The notes: generated by a model not told the origin, from the letters alone. 64,000 bases of DNA from Streptomyces sp. GQFP (GCF_021545335.1 NZ_CP089312.1:7936001-8000000); one strand, 5' to 3'; counted from the stretch's first letter, positions 1 through 9,074 are shown. Made by a program: numbers and translations.

Positions 1-239
1 TGAACCTCGTCAAGCCCGGCGTCGGCGAGACCACCCGGGTGCTGCTGCGCCGCGTCCCCTGGAAGATCCTGGCCCGGGCCGGTGCGGGCGCCGACCTCGA
101 CCATGTGCGCCTGCTCGCCGAGCAGCGGGGCGTACCGGTCGAGGAGGTGGCCGAACTCCCGTACACCTGCGTGGGGTTGATCCACCCCAAGTACACGCGT
201 GGCGCGACCGGTGCCAACGGCAGGGCGGTGTCGGTATGA
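1..239 (+). CDS. C-terminus of a Ter-module protein with PELOTA-type RNA-binding domain (partial)
   Basis: The reading frame is open from the left edge and ends in TGA at 237-239, so only about 78 C-terminal residues are present. The tail contains the segment GVGETTRVLLRRVPW and then a compact alpha/beta stretch ending in LPYTCVGLIHPKY. I associate this with the PELOTA_1 RNA-binding domain that closes StiP/phosphoribosyltransferase-like proteins of the tellurite-resistance (Ter) stress modules; this is from memory of the family. Its stop overlaps the start of the following HAD gene (ATGA), so the two are translationally coupled, as expected for such modules. The catalytic part of the protein is outside the window, so its activity cannot be judged here. 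Confidence 0.55.
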   Translation, partial: NLVKPGVGETTRVLLRRVPWKILARAGAGADLDHVRLLAEQRGVPVEEVAELPYTCVGLIHPKYTRGATGANGRAVSV

Positions 240-1042
240 GTCCCGTCCTGGTCGCCAGCGATCTCGACCGTACGCTCATCTACTCCGCCGCGGCCCTCGC
301 GCTGACCATGCCGGACGCCCGCGCGCCCCGGCTGCTCTGCGTCGAGGTGCACGAGGCCCGGCCGCTGTCGTACATGACGGAGACGGCCGCCGCACTGCTC
401 ACCGAACTCGGTGACGCGGCCGTCTTCGTGCCGACGACCACGCGGACCCGTAAGCAGTACCAGCGGATCAACCTGCCGGGTCCTGCGCCGAAGTACGCGA
501 TCTGCGCGAACGGCGGGCACATCCTTGTCGACGGTGTCGCCGACGAGGAGTGGCATACCCAGGTGCAGGCGCGGCTCGCGGACGAGTGCGCGTCCCTGGA
601 CGAGGTTCGGGACCATCTCGCCGCCACCGCCGATCCGCTCTGGGCGCGTAAGCACCGCGTCGCGGAGGACTTTTTCGCCTACCTTGTCGTCGAGCGTGAG
701 CTGCTGCCCGAGGAGTGGGTGAAGGAGCTGGCGGTCTGGGCGGAGGTGCGTGGCTGGACGGTCTCCTTGCAGGGCCGCAAGATCTACGCCGTGCCGAAGC
801 CGCTCACGAAGAGCGCGGCCATGCGGGAGGTCGCGCGTCGTTCTGGGGCGCTGCGTTCCCTTGCTGCCGGGGACTCTCTCCTTGACGCCGACTTGCTCCT
901 TGCTGCCGATCAGGGCTGGCGGCCCGGGCATGGTGAGTTGGCGGAGACCGAGTGGAACGCCGATACGGTTGTCGCGCTTCCCGAGCGAGGGGTTGCTGCG
1001 GGGGAGCGGATTCTTCGGGAGTTTCTGCAGGAGGTGCGGTAG
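236..1042 (+). CDS. HAD-superfamily hydrolase of a Ter-type operon
   Basis: This 268-residue protein opens with the HAD motif I signature DLDRTL (residues about 9-14) and has the late acidic motif GDSLLDADLL near residues 213-222, the usual motif IV position. It therefore probably dephosphorylates a small phosphorylated metabolite in the cytoplasm. The ATG overlaps the preceding stop codon by four bases, which fixes the start and indicates coupled translation. Similar HAD proteins sit in predicted Ter pathways for a nucleoside-like metabolite; that role is inferred from context. A hairpin and a repeat copy follow before the convergent FmdB-type gene. Confidence 0.8.
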   Translation: MSPVLVASDLDRTLIYSAAALALTMPDARAPRLLCVEVHEARPLSYMTETAAALLTELGDAAVFVPTTTRTRKQYQRINLPGPAPKYAICANGGHILVDGVADEEWHTQVQARLADECASLDEVRDHLAATADPLWARKHRVAEDFFAYLVVERELLPEEWVKELAVWAEVRGWTVSLQGRKIYAVPKPLTKSAAMREVARRSGALRSLAAGDSLLDADLLLAADQGWRPGHGELAETEWNADTVVALPERGVAAGERILREFLQEVR

Positions 1043-1080
1043 CGCGCTGTTAGGGGTTGTCGGGTGGCTGCTGCACCGTC

Positions 1081-1143
1081 GTGGCTGGTCGCGCCCCGCG
1101 GCGGAGCCGCATATCGATACAGCCCCGCGCCCCTTTGGGGCGC
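1081..1143 (+). repeat. Dispersed repeat, subtype B copy
   Basis: The copy reads GTGGCTGGTCGCGCCCCGCG, then a GGCGGAGCCGC arm, an AT-rich bridge and GCCCCGCGCCCC followed by TTTGGGGCGC, which can fold back on itself. A near-identical copy lies at 48411-48474. It sits just downstream of the HAD gene. Confidence 0.8.
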
Positions 1144-1282
1144 CTCCGCACAGCCACGAAGACCAGGACCGCCCCGGCCGTGGTCCAGAGCAGCGTGGCG
1201 AGCAGGCTCATCTGTCCCGTGGGGAGCGCCCGGCGTGGCTGTCGTCATCGTCATACGGCCACGCTAGGGAAGCCGACCTGAA

Positions 1283-1299
1283 GGGACCCTGAAGGTCCC
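1283..1299. terminator. Hairpin between convergent genes
   Basis: GGGACC and GGTCCC form a six-base-pair stem with a CTGAA loop. It lies between the HAD gene (plus strand) and the FmdB-like gene (minus strand), where a bidirectional terminator is expected. There is no U-tract, as is common in Streptomyces. Confidence 0.5.
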
Positions 1300-1313
1300 C
1301 AGGGGGCTGGGTT

Positions 1314-1532
1314 TCAGCTGCAGCAGCCTCCGCCGCAGCAACCGCCGCCTCCTCCGCCGCTCGCGCGCGGTGCCGGTGCGGAGGCCGAGCCTCCGACTGC
1401 CACCGTCGACAGGAGCTTCACCGTGTCGTCGTGGCCGGAGGGGCAGTCCGCGGGGGCGGCCGACTCGGCCATCGGGCGGCTGAGTTCGAAGGTGTCGCCG
1501 CAGGTGCGGCAGCGGTACTCGTAGCGAGGCAT
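1314..1532 (-). CDS. FmdB-family zinc-ribbon protein
   Basis: This 72-residue protein starts MPRYEYRCRTCG and has the FmdB/CxxC zinc-ribbon pattern: C8, C11, then C30 with a nearby His. It then has a low-complexity linker and an unusual Gly/Cys tail (GGGGGGCCGGGCCS). FmdB proteins are small putative regulators whose biochemical role is unclear. The cysteine-rich tail is common in short actinobacterial members and could add a second metal-binding patch, but that is inference. The gene is divergent from the penicillin-binding protein gene. Confidence 0.85.
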   Translation of the reverse strand: MPRYEYRCRTCGDTFELSRPMAESAAPADCPSGHDDTVKLLSTVAVGGSASAPAPRASGGGGGGCCGGGCCS

Positions 1533-1708
1533 GCGGACAGGTTAGTCCCCAATTGCTCGCCGTGCGGAGCCCGGTGGTTCCGATCGTGATCCTTTTTGTT
1601 CATTCCCCATGTGGAGAACCTGCGAAGATCGCTGATAATTTGTGTGCGCCGCGATGAGCCGTGAGGCCGGGGAATTCGGGGTTTTCGGGGAGTGTCGAGA
1701 GGTGTGCG

Positions 1709-3748
1709 GTGACTCAGGAATCGGGTGAATCGGACGCCACTCTGCAATTGCGGATATCCGTTCCGGGAAGCAGACGTAAAGCCCGATTGGCTCGTAAAGC
1801 TGCCCGACGGTTTTCTCTTCCTTCGCCGAAGTATCCCCGGCCGGGCCGTACCGGCTGGCGGCGCTGGATTCCGTCCTGGCGGCAGTGGCTGGGTGGCGCG
1901 GTCGCGTCCGTGGGGCTGAGTGCGCTGCTCCTAGGTATCGCCTACGCGGCCACCGACATTCCCGACAACCTCAACTCGTACGCCACCCAGCAGGACAATG
2001 TGTACTTCTGGGCCGATGGGACTCCTATGGCCCGTACTGGGTGGGTCCAGCGGCAGGCTATGCCGTTGAACGAAATACCCGAGGACGTCCGCTGGGCTGT
2101 GCTCGCCGCCGAGAACGCGAGTTTTTACAGTGATTCCGGCATTTCCGTCAAGGGCATCAGCCGCGCCCTATTCCGTACCGTCGGCCAGGGTGACACCCAG
2201 GGCGGATCCACGATCACCCAGCAGTACGTCAAGAACGTCTACCTCAGCCAGGACCAGACGGTCGGCCGGAAGTTCACCGAGGCGATGATCGCCCTCAAGC
2301 TCGACAACCGGATGAGCAAGGACGACATCCTGGAGGGCTACCTCAACACCAGCTGGTTCGGCCGTGGCTGCTACGGCATCCAGCGCGCCGCCCAGGCCTA
2401 CTACGGCAAGGACGTCAGCGAACTCGACGCCGGTGAGGGCGCGTTCCTCGCCTCCCTCCTCAAGGGCGCCGGACTCTACGACCCGACCCTGAGCAGCGCC
2501 AACCGTGCCCGCGCCGTCGAGCGCTGGTCCTGGACCCTCGACCGGATGGTCGACATCGGCAGGCTGACGAAGGCCGAGCGGGCCACGTACACGAAGTTCC
2601 CGGAGCCGCTGAAGAGCAACCCGCTGTACGACACCGGTGAGCAGACCGACTACCTGGTGGAAGTGGCCTCGCAGTACGCCAAGAAGGCCGGGGGGATCTC
2701 CGACAAGGACTTCGACCTCGGGGGCTTTCAGGTGTACACGACCTTCGACCGCACCCGGGAGCGCAAGCTCGCCGATGCCGTGACCAAGGCCCGCGCGCAG
2801 GCCGTCAAGGACGACCCGGACGCGGCGAAGACCGCGCACTACGGTGCCGCCTCGGTCGCCGCCGACGGACGGATCCTCGCGGTCCACGGCGGCCCCGACC
2901 ACCGTACGCAGGGCTACAACGAGTCCAACTCGACCACCGTGCCCGCCGGTTCGGCCTTCCTGCCGTTCGTGTACGCCGCCGGCCTGGAGCACGGCGTCCA
3001 CAAGAGCCGGGACGACGAAGCGACACGTGTCACCGGGGAGTCCCTGTACGACGGGAACGACGACGTGCCGGTGACCACCCCCGAGGGCCCCTACTGGGAC
3101 CGCAGCGGCAAGAAGGTGGCCGCCAGCAACGACGGCGACCTGTCCTACGGCCAGATCTCCCTGCACCGGGCGCTGGAGCTGTCGGTGAACACGCCGTTCA
3201 TGCAGCTCGGCATGGACACCGGACTGGACAACGTCCGTACGACCGCCGAGGCCGCCGGGCTGCTGCCCTCCAGCATCGGGGCGCAGGTGCCCGCGCTGTC
3301 GATGGGCACCTCCACGCCCAGCGCGATCCGGATGGCCGGCGGCTACACGACCTTCGTCGCCGGCGGCTTGCGCACCGAGCCGTACTCGGTGCGCAAGGTC
3401 ACCCGCAACGGCATCGGCGTCCCCCTGGACACCCCCACCCCGACCCGCGCGATCGGCGCCGACGTGGCCGCGGAGGTCGCCTCGGCGCTCACCGACGCCT
3501 TCCGCACCGCCCACCCCACCGCCGCCGCGTCCGCCGACGCGAAGGTGGCCGGGAAGGCGGGCACCACACCGGACGACACCGCCTCCTGGTACGTCGGCAC
3601 GCACGAGTTCGTGTCCACGGCCGTCGTCGTCTACCGCATCGACCTGGCCAAGAGCCTCGAACCGCTGCCGTTGAAGGGCCTCGCAGGCACCGCCGACGAC
3701 AGCGTTCCGTACGACATCTGGTCAGGTGCAATGGGCCCGCTCGGCTGA
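1709..3748 (+). CDS. Class A penicillin-binding protein with degenerate transpeptidase motifs
   Basis: I prefer the GTG at 1709 because GAGAGG lies six bases upstream; a GTG at 1661 would add 16 residues. The protein (679 aa) has a basic N-terminus, one membrane segment at about 61-82, a GT51 glycosyltransferase domain (ENASFY near 135, QGGSTITQQYVKN near 163-176) and a C-terminal transpeptidase-like domain. GT51 enzymes polymerise lipid II outside the membrane. The transpeptidase motifs are altered: the usual SxxK is S415-A-F-L, with Leu for the catalytic Lys, and the usual KTG is KAG at about 616. The SxN motif (SVN at 492) remains. It may therefore work as a polymerase only or as a non-catalytic scaffold. 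A deacetylase-like gene follows in the same direction after 40 bp. Confidence 0.9.
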   Translation: MTQESGESDATLQLRISVPGSRRKARLARKAARRFSLPSPKYPRPGRTGWRRWIPSWRQWLGGAVASVGLSALLLGIAYAATDIPDNLNSYATQQDNVYFWADGTPMARTGWVQRQAMPLNEIPEDVRWAVLAAENASFYSDSGISVKGISRALFRTVGQGDTQGGSTITQQYVKNVYLSQDQTVGRKFTEAMIALKLDNRMSKDDILEGYLNTSWFGRGCYGIQRAAQAYYGKDVSELDAGEGAFLASLLKGAGLYDPTLSSANRARAVERWSWTLDRMVDIGRLTKAERATYTKFPEPLKSNPLYDTGEQTDYLVEVASQYAKKAGGISDKDFDLGGFQVYTTFDRTRERKLADAVTKARAQAVKDDPDAAKTAHYGAASVAADGRILAVHGGPDHRTQGYNESNSTTVPAGSAFLPFVYAAGLEHGVHKSRDDEATRVTGESLYDGNDDVPVTTPEGPYWDRSGKKVAASNDGDLSYGQISLHRALELSVNTPFMQLGMDTGLDNVRTTAEAAGLLPSSIGAQVPALSMGTSTPSAIRMAGGYTTFVAGGLRTEPYSVRKVTRNGIGVPLDTPTPTRAIGADVAAEVASALTDAFRTAHPTAAASADAKVAGKAGTTPDDTASWYVGTHEFVSTAVVVYRIDLAKSLEPLPLKGLAGTADDSVPYDIWSGAMGPLG

Positions 3749-3788
3749 CCACCGGCGGGGCCCCCACCCCCCTCGAAATGAGCAGCAC

Positions 3789-5090
3789 ATGAGACAACCG
3801 TCGGGCCGCCGTCGCAAGGCCCCGGCAACGCCTCCCCCCACCCCCACCACCAGCCGCCCGCGCATCGCGGCGTTCCTGACCGTCGCGTCCCTGACGCTCG
3901 CGTCACTGACCGCCGCGTATCTGACGCTGGGCCGCACCGACCGCACCGCACCGACCGCCACCGTGGGGCACGGGGGAACCGTGAAAGCTCCCACGAAGGC
4001 GACCGGCGCACCGAAGTGGGACGGCAGGACCAAGGTCCTGGGGGACGGTTCCACCTCGTACACCGGGCCGCAGCAGGGCCGGTTGAAGCCGGTACCGCTC
4101 AAGCCCGGTGAGAAACCACCCCAGTTCGTCGTCTTCTCCTGGGACGGCGCGCTGGCGGGTGACGACGAACTCTTCGCCCACTACCTGGAGTTGTCCGAGA
4201 GGTACGACGCCCATATGACGTACTTCCTCACGGGCATCTACCTGCTGCCCAAGAGCACGGCCGACCTCTACCGGCCCCCGCAGCACCCCGAGGGCTCGGC
4301 GGCGATCAGCTTCCCCACCGACGACCACATCCGCACCACCCTCGACAAGCTCGGTCGGGCGTGGCAGGCGGGCAACGAGATCGGCACCCACTTCAACGGC
4401 CACTTCTGCGGTGAGAAGGGCGGCGGCGACTGGAGCGTCGCCGAGTGGAAGAGCGAGATCGACCAGTTCTTCTCCTTCGTGGAGAACTGGAAGACCAACA
4501 CCGGCTACACCGACCTCGATCCGCTGCCGTTCGACGTCAAGGAGGAGGTCACCGGCGGGCGCGCGCCCTGTCTGGAGGGTCAGGCGAACCTGCTGAAGGC
4601 CGCCGAGAGCTACGGCTGGCGCTACGACGCCAGTTCCGCCGGTGACTTCCAGATCTGGCCGGCGAAGAAGAACGGCATCTGGGACTTCCCGCTGCAGATG
4701 CTCCCGTACGAGGGCGGCGACTACCAGGGCCTCTCCATGGACTTCAACTTCCTCTACAACCAGTCCGACGGCGAGACCGACGGCGCCCCGGCCAACTACC
4801 CGCAGTGGCAGCAGGAGACCGTCGACGCCTACATGGCCGGCTTCGACCGCGTGTACTACGGCAGCCGCGCCCCGCTGTTCATCGGCAACCACTTCGAGGA
4901 GTGGAACGGCGGCATCTACATGAAGGCCGTCGACGAGGTCATGGCGACCATGTGCACGAAGGCGGACGTCAAGTGCGTCTCCTTCAAGGAACTCGCCGAC
5001 TGGCTCGACGTCCAGACCCCGGCGACGCTGGAGCGGCTGCGCGGCCTGGACCCGGCGCAGTCGCCGGACTGGTCGACGGTTGTGAAGTGA
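3789..5090 (+). CDS. Membrane-anchored polysaccharide deacetylase-like protein
   Basis: The ATG at 3789 is preferred; an in-frame GTG at 3726 would overlap the upstream gene. The 433-residue protein has a basic N-terminus and one signal-anchor segment (about residues 24-46), so the bulk is extracellular. FSWDGA resembles the first metal motif of NodB/carbohydrate-esterase 4 proteins, and EIGTHFNGH supplies the HxxxH pair. Such enzymes remove N-acetyl groups from cell-wall glycans, but the motifs are divergent and the substrate cannot be named. The position directly behind the penicillin-binding protein gene supports a wall-related role. Confidence 0.7.
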   Translation: MRQPSGRRRKAPATPPPTPTTSRPRIAAFLTVASLTLASLTAAYLTLGRTDRTAPTATVGHGGTVKAPTKATGAPKWDGRTKVLGDGSTSYTGPQQGRLKPVPLKPGEKPPQFVVFSWDGALAGDDELFAHYLELSERYDAHMTYFLTGIYLLPKSTADLYRPPQHPEGSAAISFPTDDHIRTTLDKLGRAWQAGNEIGTHFNGHFCGEKGGGDWSVAEWKSEIDQFFSFVENWKTNTGYTDLDPLPFDVKEEVTGGRAPCLEGQANLLKAAESYGWRYDASSAGDFQIWPAKKNGIWDFPLQMLPYEGGDYQGLSMDFNFLYNQSDGETDGAPANYPQWQQETVDAYMAGFDRVYYGSRAPLFIGNHFEEWNGGIYMKAVDEVMATMCTKADVKCVSFKELADWLDVQTPATLERLRGLDPAQSPDWSTVVK

Positions 5091-5177
5091 CGGTTCGTCA
5101 ACTTCCTTATAAGTAAAGGGAGTTCAAAGGGTATCCCCGTTCACGGGACCTCCACAGGGCATGCAAAAATTCCACGA

Positions 5178-5199
5178 CCCGGCATCCCCCATTGCCGGG
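5178..5199 (+). promoter_or_regulatory. Hairpin just before the amidase ribosome-binding site
   Basis: CCCGGCA and TGCCGGG form a perfect seven-base-pair stem around an eight-base loop. It ends a few bases before the GAGGGGAA ribosome-binding site of the next gene. It could terminate upstream transcription or influence translation; the sequence alone does not decide. Confidence 0.4.
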
Positions 5200-5216
5200 C
5201 AAGAGGGGAAACATTC

Positions 5217-6419
5217 GTGAACTCAAGGAACATGGGCCGTACGCGCGGCCGTGCCGCGATAGTCGTCGCGGCGGCTGCCTCGGCCGCCGTGGGAGCGGCA
5301 CTGCTGCCGGCCGGAAGCGCGAGCGCGGCGACCGCGCGCTCCGCCGCCCCGGCAGTGGGCCGGCAGGTGGACCAGCAGACCAGGGCCACCTTCCAGCGTC
5401 TGGCCGACGCGGTCCTCACCGACCGTACGGACGCGCTGGTCGGCGGCGCGCAGGGCGACCGTAAGGAGCCGCTGACCAACGGCTTCTCCGGTGACGTCCG
5501 GCTGTCCGCCGCACTGGCCCGCAGCGAGGACGCCGCACTGTCCTCGCTGGAGGCGCGCAGGAACCGCCTCGCCGCACTCGGCGAGAAGTACAGCAAGGCC
5601 GACACCGCCGTCACTCTGGACAGCACCCGCCTCCAGGGCGGCAAGGCCGAGGTCGAGGTCACCGAGACCACGACCCTGACCTACGAGAAGGTCCGTGGTG
5701 ACGAACCGGCGACCACCGGTTTCCAGGCCCACCACCGGCTGACGTTCACCGCCGACTCGCTCGGCGACTGGCAGCTGACGGGCATCCGGGGCACGGATGT
5801 GGCCGCCGGCGCGGCAGTGAACCAGCCGTCGGTCGCCGCCACCGTCGCCACGGTGGCCGCCGCCGACGACACCATGCCCAACGCCCCCCGAGCGGCCACC
5901 ACCCGCCCGGCACCGGCCAACGTCAAGAAGCTCACGGGCGGCACCTTCGACTACAAGGCCATGGCCACCTACGCGGAGAAGTACTGGAGCACCTACAACC
6001 CCGACTACCCCAACTTCAACGGGCACGGCGCCGGCGGCGACTGCACCAACTTCGTCAGCCAGTCCCTGAAGGCCGGCGGCTGGAAGCACGCCCCCGGTTA
6101 CGTCTACGACTACACCAAGTGGTTCGGCAACGCCGAGATCCAGTCGGACTCGTTCGTCGGCGTCAACGAGTGGTCCTGGTTCGCCCAGAACTCCAAGCGC
6201 ACGACCAGCCTCGCGAACGTCTTCCAGATGGACGTCGGTGACGTCCTCCAGATGGACTTCGAGCGGGACGGCTCCAAGGACCACACGATGATCGTCACGT
6301 ACCGCGACGCCCAGGGCGTGCCGTACCTGACCTACCACTCGGCCAACACCTACCGCAGGTCGCTGACGAGCATCCTCGCGTCGGAACCGAACGCCTGGTA
6401 CTACGCCTACCGCACCTGA
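5217..6419 (+). CDS. Secreted amidase-domain protein (Amidase_6 type)
   Basis: The GTG at 5217 follows a good GAGGGGA site. The 400-residue protein has a Sec signal peptide (basic start, alanine-rich core, cleavage near GSASA-A, about residue 38). A poorly conserved middle region is followed by a C-terminal putative amidase domain. GDCTNFVSQ near 275 carries the likely catalytic Cys and DHTMIV near 360 the likely His, as in NlpC/P60-like papain folds. It is presumably exported and acts on peptidoglycan peptides or a related amide; the substrate is not known. The neighbouring wall genes point the same way. Confidence 0.8.
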   Translation: MNSRNMGRTRGRAAIVVAAAASAAVGAALLPAGSASAATARSAAPAVGRQVDQQTRATFQRLADAVLTDRTDALVGGAQGDRKEPLTNGFSGDVRLSAALARSEDAALSSLEARRNRLAALGEKYSKADTAVTLDSTRLQGGKAEVEVTETTTLTYEKVRGDEPATTGFQAHHRLTFTADSLGDWQLTGIRGTDVAAGAAVNQPSVAATVATVAAADDTMPNAPRAATTRPAPANVKKLTGGTFDYKAMATYAEKYWSTYNPDYPNFNGHGAGGDCTNFVSQSLKAGGWKHAPGYVYDYTKWFGNAEIQSDSFVGVNEWSWFAQNSKRTTSLANVFQMDVGDVLQMDFERDGSKDHTMIVTYRDAQGVPYLTYHSANTYRRSLTSILASEPNAWYYAYRT

Positions 6420-6443
6420 CAGACCTGGTCCCGCCGCCCTGGT

Positions 6444-6484
6444 CCCGCCGCCCCGGCTCCCACTTCGTGGGCCGGGGTGGCGGG
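6444..6484. terminator. Long bidirectional terminator hairpin
   Basis: A GC-rich inverted repeat starts CCCGCCGCCCCGGC and closes GCCGGGGTGGCGGG around a CCCACTTCGTGGG centre. It sits between the convergent amidase gene (ends 6419) and the coiled-coil gene (ends 6488). Confidence 0.8.
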
Positions 6485-6487
6485 CTC

Positions 6488-7939
6488 TCAGTGGGCGGTG
6501 GTCCCGCGTTCCTCCCGGATCCGGGTCACCACACCGGCCACCGCCTGCCGCACGGCCTCCGTCTCCGTAAGGAAGTGCCAGTAGTCGGGGTGCCGGCCCT
6601 CCAGCGAGGCGATCGCCCGCTCCAGCCGGGCCACCGACTCGTCCAGCGGGCGGGCGTCCCGGGGATCCGGAGTGTTGCGCCCCGACATGGCCAGCCGCTG
6701 CGCGTCCCGGATCGCGAAGCGCGTACGGTCGATCTCGCCCTGCGGGTCCTTCTGTACGGCGTTCAGCCGCCGCAGCCGCTCCCCGGCCGCCGACACCGCC
6801 TCGTCGGTGGTGTTCAGCAGGGCCCGCACCGTCGACAGCAGCGCCGTCGCGTCCGGCCAGCGCTGGGCGTCCCGCGCGGTCTGCGCCTCCTTCAGCTTGG
6901 CCTCGGCCTGCCGTACGTGGTCCGTGGCCTGATCCGGTACGTGCTGGAGGTCCTGCCAGCACGCCGCCGAGAACCGCCGACGCAGCTCGCTCAGCACCGG
7001 CTCCACCTGCCCGGACCGGGTGGTCAGCGCCTCGGCACGGGTACGCAGCGACACCAGCCGGTGGTCGATCTCGGCCGCCCGCTCCGGCAGCCGCTCCGCC
7101 TCCGCCCGTACCGTCTCCGCCTCCCGCGCGACCCGGTCGGCCCGCTCCAGCGTGTCCGGTACGCCATGCTGCCCCGCGCCCTGGTTGAGCCGCGTCAGCT
7201 CGGGCCCGAGGGCGGCGAGCCGGGCGGCCAGGTCGTCCGCCCGCAGCCCCGATCCCCGTACCGCGTCCAGGGCGTTCGACGCGGCCAGCAGGGACTGGCG
7301 GGCGCGCTCCACGGAGGGCGCGAGCCGGGCCAGCTGGGTCTCGGCCTTGCCGAGCAGCGGCCCGAGCCCGTCCGTGAAGCGGTCCAGGTCCTGCTTGACC
7401 CGCCCCAGCTCCTCCTTGGCCCGGGTCAGCTCGGCACGGGCCTGGTTCGCGGCCGAGGCCTCCAGGTCGTCGCGGTCGAGATCGTGTGCGTCGATGGCGG
7501 TGATGTACTGCCCGCTGGCCTCGTCGATCCGGTGCCCGAGCCCCTCGAAGTCGGCGACCGCACGCCGGGCGGCGGGGGTGGCGTCGACGGCCTTGATGGT
7601 CTCTATCGAGATCCGCAGATCCCGCTGGGCGGTGTCCAGTTCGTAGAAGGCAGCGGCAGCGGCGTCCTTCGCGGCCTGCGCCTCGGCACGCTGGCTCTCG
7701 GCCCGCCCGCCGAACCACCGCCGCGTACCACCACCGGCGAAGGCGGCGGGCAGCGCGAGCAGCAGCGGCAGCGGAAGCAGTACGAGCGTCAGCGCGTCCC
7801 GGGCGGCGGCGCGCACACCGGAGCGGCGGGCCTCGGGCGGGCGGTGCGGTGCGGCGTTCTCCGGCGGGTGGGGCGACTGGTGCGCGCGTGACGCAAGCGG
7901 CGCAATCGGCGTGTACGGCTCAGAAGTGGTCGCCGTCAC
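6488..7939 (-). CDS. Membrane protein with long coiled-coil region, function unknown
   Basis: The GTG at 7939 (protein starting VTATTSEPY) is preceded by GGGAGAGG; an ATG at 7978 is the alternative. The 483-residue protein has a Pro-rich cytoplasmic start and one strong membrane segment (VLLPLPLLLALPAAF, about residues 46-66). A long, mostly helical, charged region with heptad-like spacing then runs almost to the C-terminus. I do not recognise a catalytic domain. The layout suggests a membrane-tethered structural or scaffold protein of the cell envelope. It converges with the amidase gene and is followed upstream by a DUF4097 lipoprotein gene on the same strand. Confidence 0.75.
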   Translation of the reverse strand: MTATTSEPYTPIAPLASRAHQSPHPPENAAPHRPPEARRSGVRAAARDALTLVLLPLPLLLALPAAFAGGGTRRWFGGRAESQRAEAQAAKDAAAAAFYELDTAQRDLRISIETIKAVDATPAARRAVADFEGLGHRIDEASGQYITAIDAHDLDRDDLEASAANQARAELTRAKEELGRVKQDLDRFTDGLGPLLGKAETQLARLAPSVERARQSLLAASNALDAVRGSGLRADDLAARLAALGPELTRLNQGAGQHGVPDTLERADRVAREAETVRAEAERLPERAAEIDHRLVSLRTRAEALTTRSGQVEPVLSELRRRFSAACWQDLQHVPDQATDHVRQAEAKLKEAQTARDAQRWPDATALLSTVRALLNTTDEAVSAAGERLRRLNAVQKDPQGEIDRTRFAIRDAQRLAMSGRNTPDPRDARPLDESVARLERAIASLEGRHPDYWHFLTETEAVRQAVAGVVTRIREERGTTAH

Positions 7940-8072
7940 ATCCCTCTCCCGTGCTGTGATCTGCCCTGCCCGGTTCATTCTCCCACCGGTTGAGGACGAA
8001 CACACGGCCCGGTCGGTTCGCGCTGCGCGTACCCGGTCGTACACCGGGGTGCGCACCGGGCCACCGCGAGGC

Positions 8073-8852
8073 CTACTCGCCTGCGGCCCGCACCCGTATG
8101 CTCCCGTTCTGCGTCTTCGCGGACACCACATGCGTACTGCGCTTGTCGTGCGGCACGGACACCTTCACGGAGCCGTCGTCGGAGTCCGCCGTCACGCGGT
8201 ACGTCTCCTGGGGCAGCTCGATCGTGAGCGAGCCGTCGTCGCTGCTCGACTCGACCAGGTCCGGTACGGAGGCCAGTTCGAGCCGCACCGAGCCGTCCTC
8301 GGAGTGCGCCCGCACCTGCCGGGAGCGCACATCGACGGCGCGGATCGAACCGTCGTCGGTGTACAGCTTCAGCGGGCCCGTGGAGTCCTTGACGGTGACG
8401 GAGCCGTCCTCGGAGCGGATGTCGAGAGCCCGGTCGAAGCCGCGCGCGGTGACGCTCCCGTCCCCGGTCCGCACGACGACGGAGACCCCGCGCGGGACCT
8501 CGATCCGGTGCTTGGCGGAGCAGTCGGCGACCACGCCCGAGCACTTCACCCGCAGCTCCAGCCGGTCGTCCTTCATGGACCAGGACACCTTGGGATCCTT
8601 GCCGAGGGCCACGGAGCCCTGGAACCAGCGGGTGACCTCTATCCGGCCCGACTTGTTCGCGTCGGCGGCGACGATGTCGAGCGCGGACTCGTTCGAGTCG
8701 ACGGTGAGCGTGCGCCCCTGCAGGGCGAAGGAACGCTGCTCCGGATCCTTGTCGTCCCCCGCGGCGGCACAGGCCGAAGCGGTGACGACGAGCGCGGCGA
8801 CGACGCCGGTGACGGCGATGGCACGGGCGCGCTGAACTGCTGATCGGGCCAT
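8073..8852 (-). CDS. DUF4097 beta-repeat lipoprotein
   Basis: The ATG at 8852 follows GGGGGAGAAGGA. The 259-residue protein has a short signal sequence ending in a lipobox (VTASAC, Cys near residue 24), so it is probably lipid-anchored outside the membrane. The rest shows regularly spaced beta-strand repeats built on D/E-DGSV and DDGSL-type units, the hallmark of DUF4097 (putative adhesin) proteins. The function is unknown; a sensory or adhesive beta-solenoid is plausible. Confidence 0.85.
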   Translation of the reverse strand: MARSAVQRARAIAVTGVVAALVVTASACAAAGDDKDPEQRSFALQGRTLTVDSNESALDIVAADANKSGRIEVTRWFQGSVALGKDPKVSWSMKDDRLELRVKCSGVVADCSAKHRIEVPRGVSVVVRTGDGSVTARGFDRALDIRSEDGSVTVKDSTGPLKLYTDDGSIRAVDVRSRQVRAHSEDGSVRLELASVPDLVESSSDDGSLTIELPQETYRVTADSDDGSVKVSVPHDKRSTHVVSAKTQNGSIRVRAAGE

Positions 8853-9074
8853 GGTCCTTCTCCCCCTGAGACGAACGCGGGGCCGGTGATCGGCGATCGG
8901 TGGAGCCGGCCCTGCGACACCCTTCGACCGTACGGAGCGGGCGCCCACCGGGGCATCCGGGACGCTCCCCGATGTGTACGGGGGAAAACCCCCGGATCCG
9001 AGCCCGGGGATCTCAGGGTCGGTTACGAGTTTGCGAGGCAGTGCCCCGGGCAATGTAGGCTGACGACTCGTCCT

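Noticed and set aside
2168..3604. Long minus-strand frame opposite the penicillin-binding protein
   Set aside because: It is low-complexity Gly/Val/Arg translation typical of antisense shadows in high-GC DNA, and the plus strand encodes a full GT51 protein.
5223..7718. 831-codon minus-strand frame spanning the amidase gene and part of the coiled-coil gene
   Set aside because: It crosses a convergent terminator and contains Gly/Arg-rich shadow sequence; both real genes have signal or membrane features and ribosome-binding sites.
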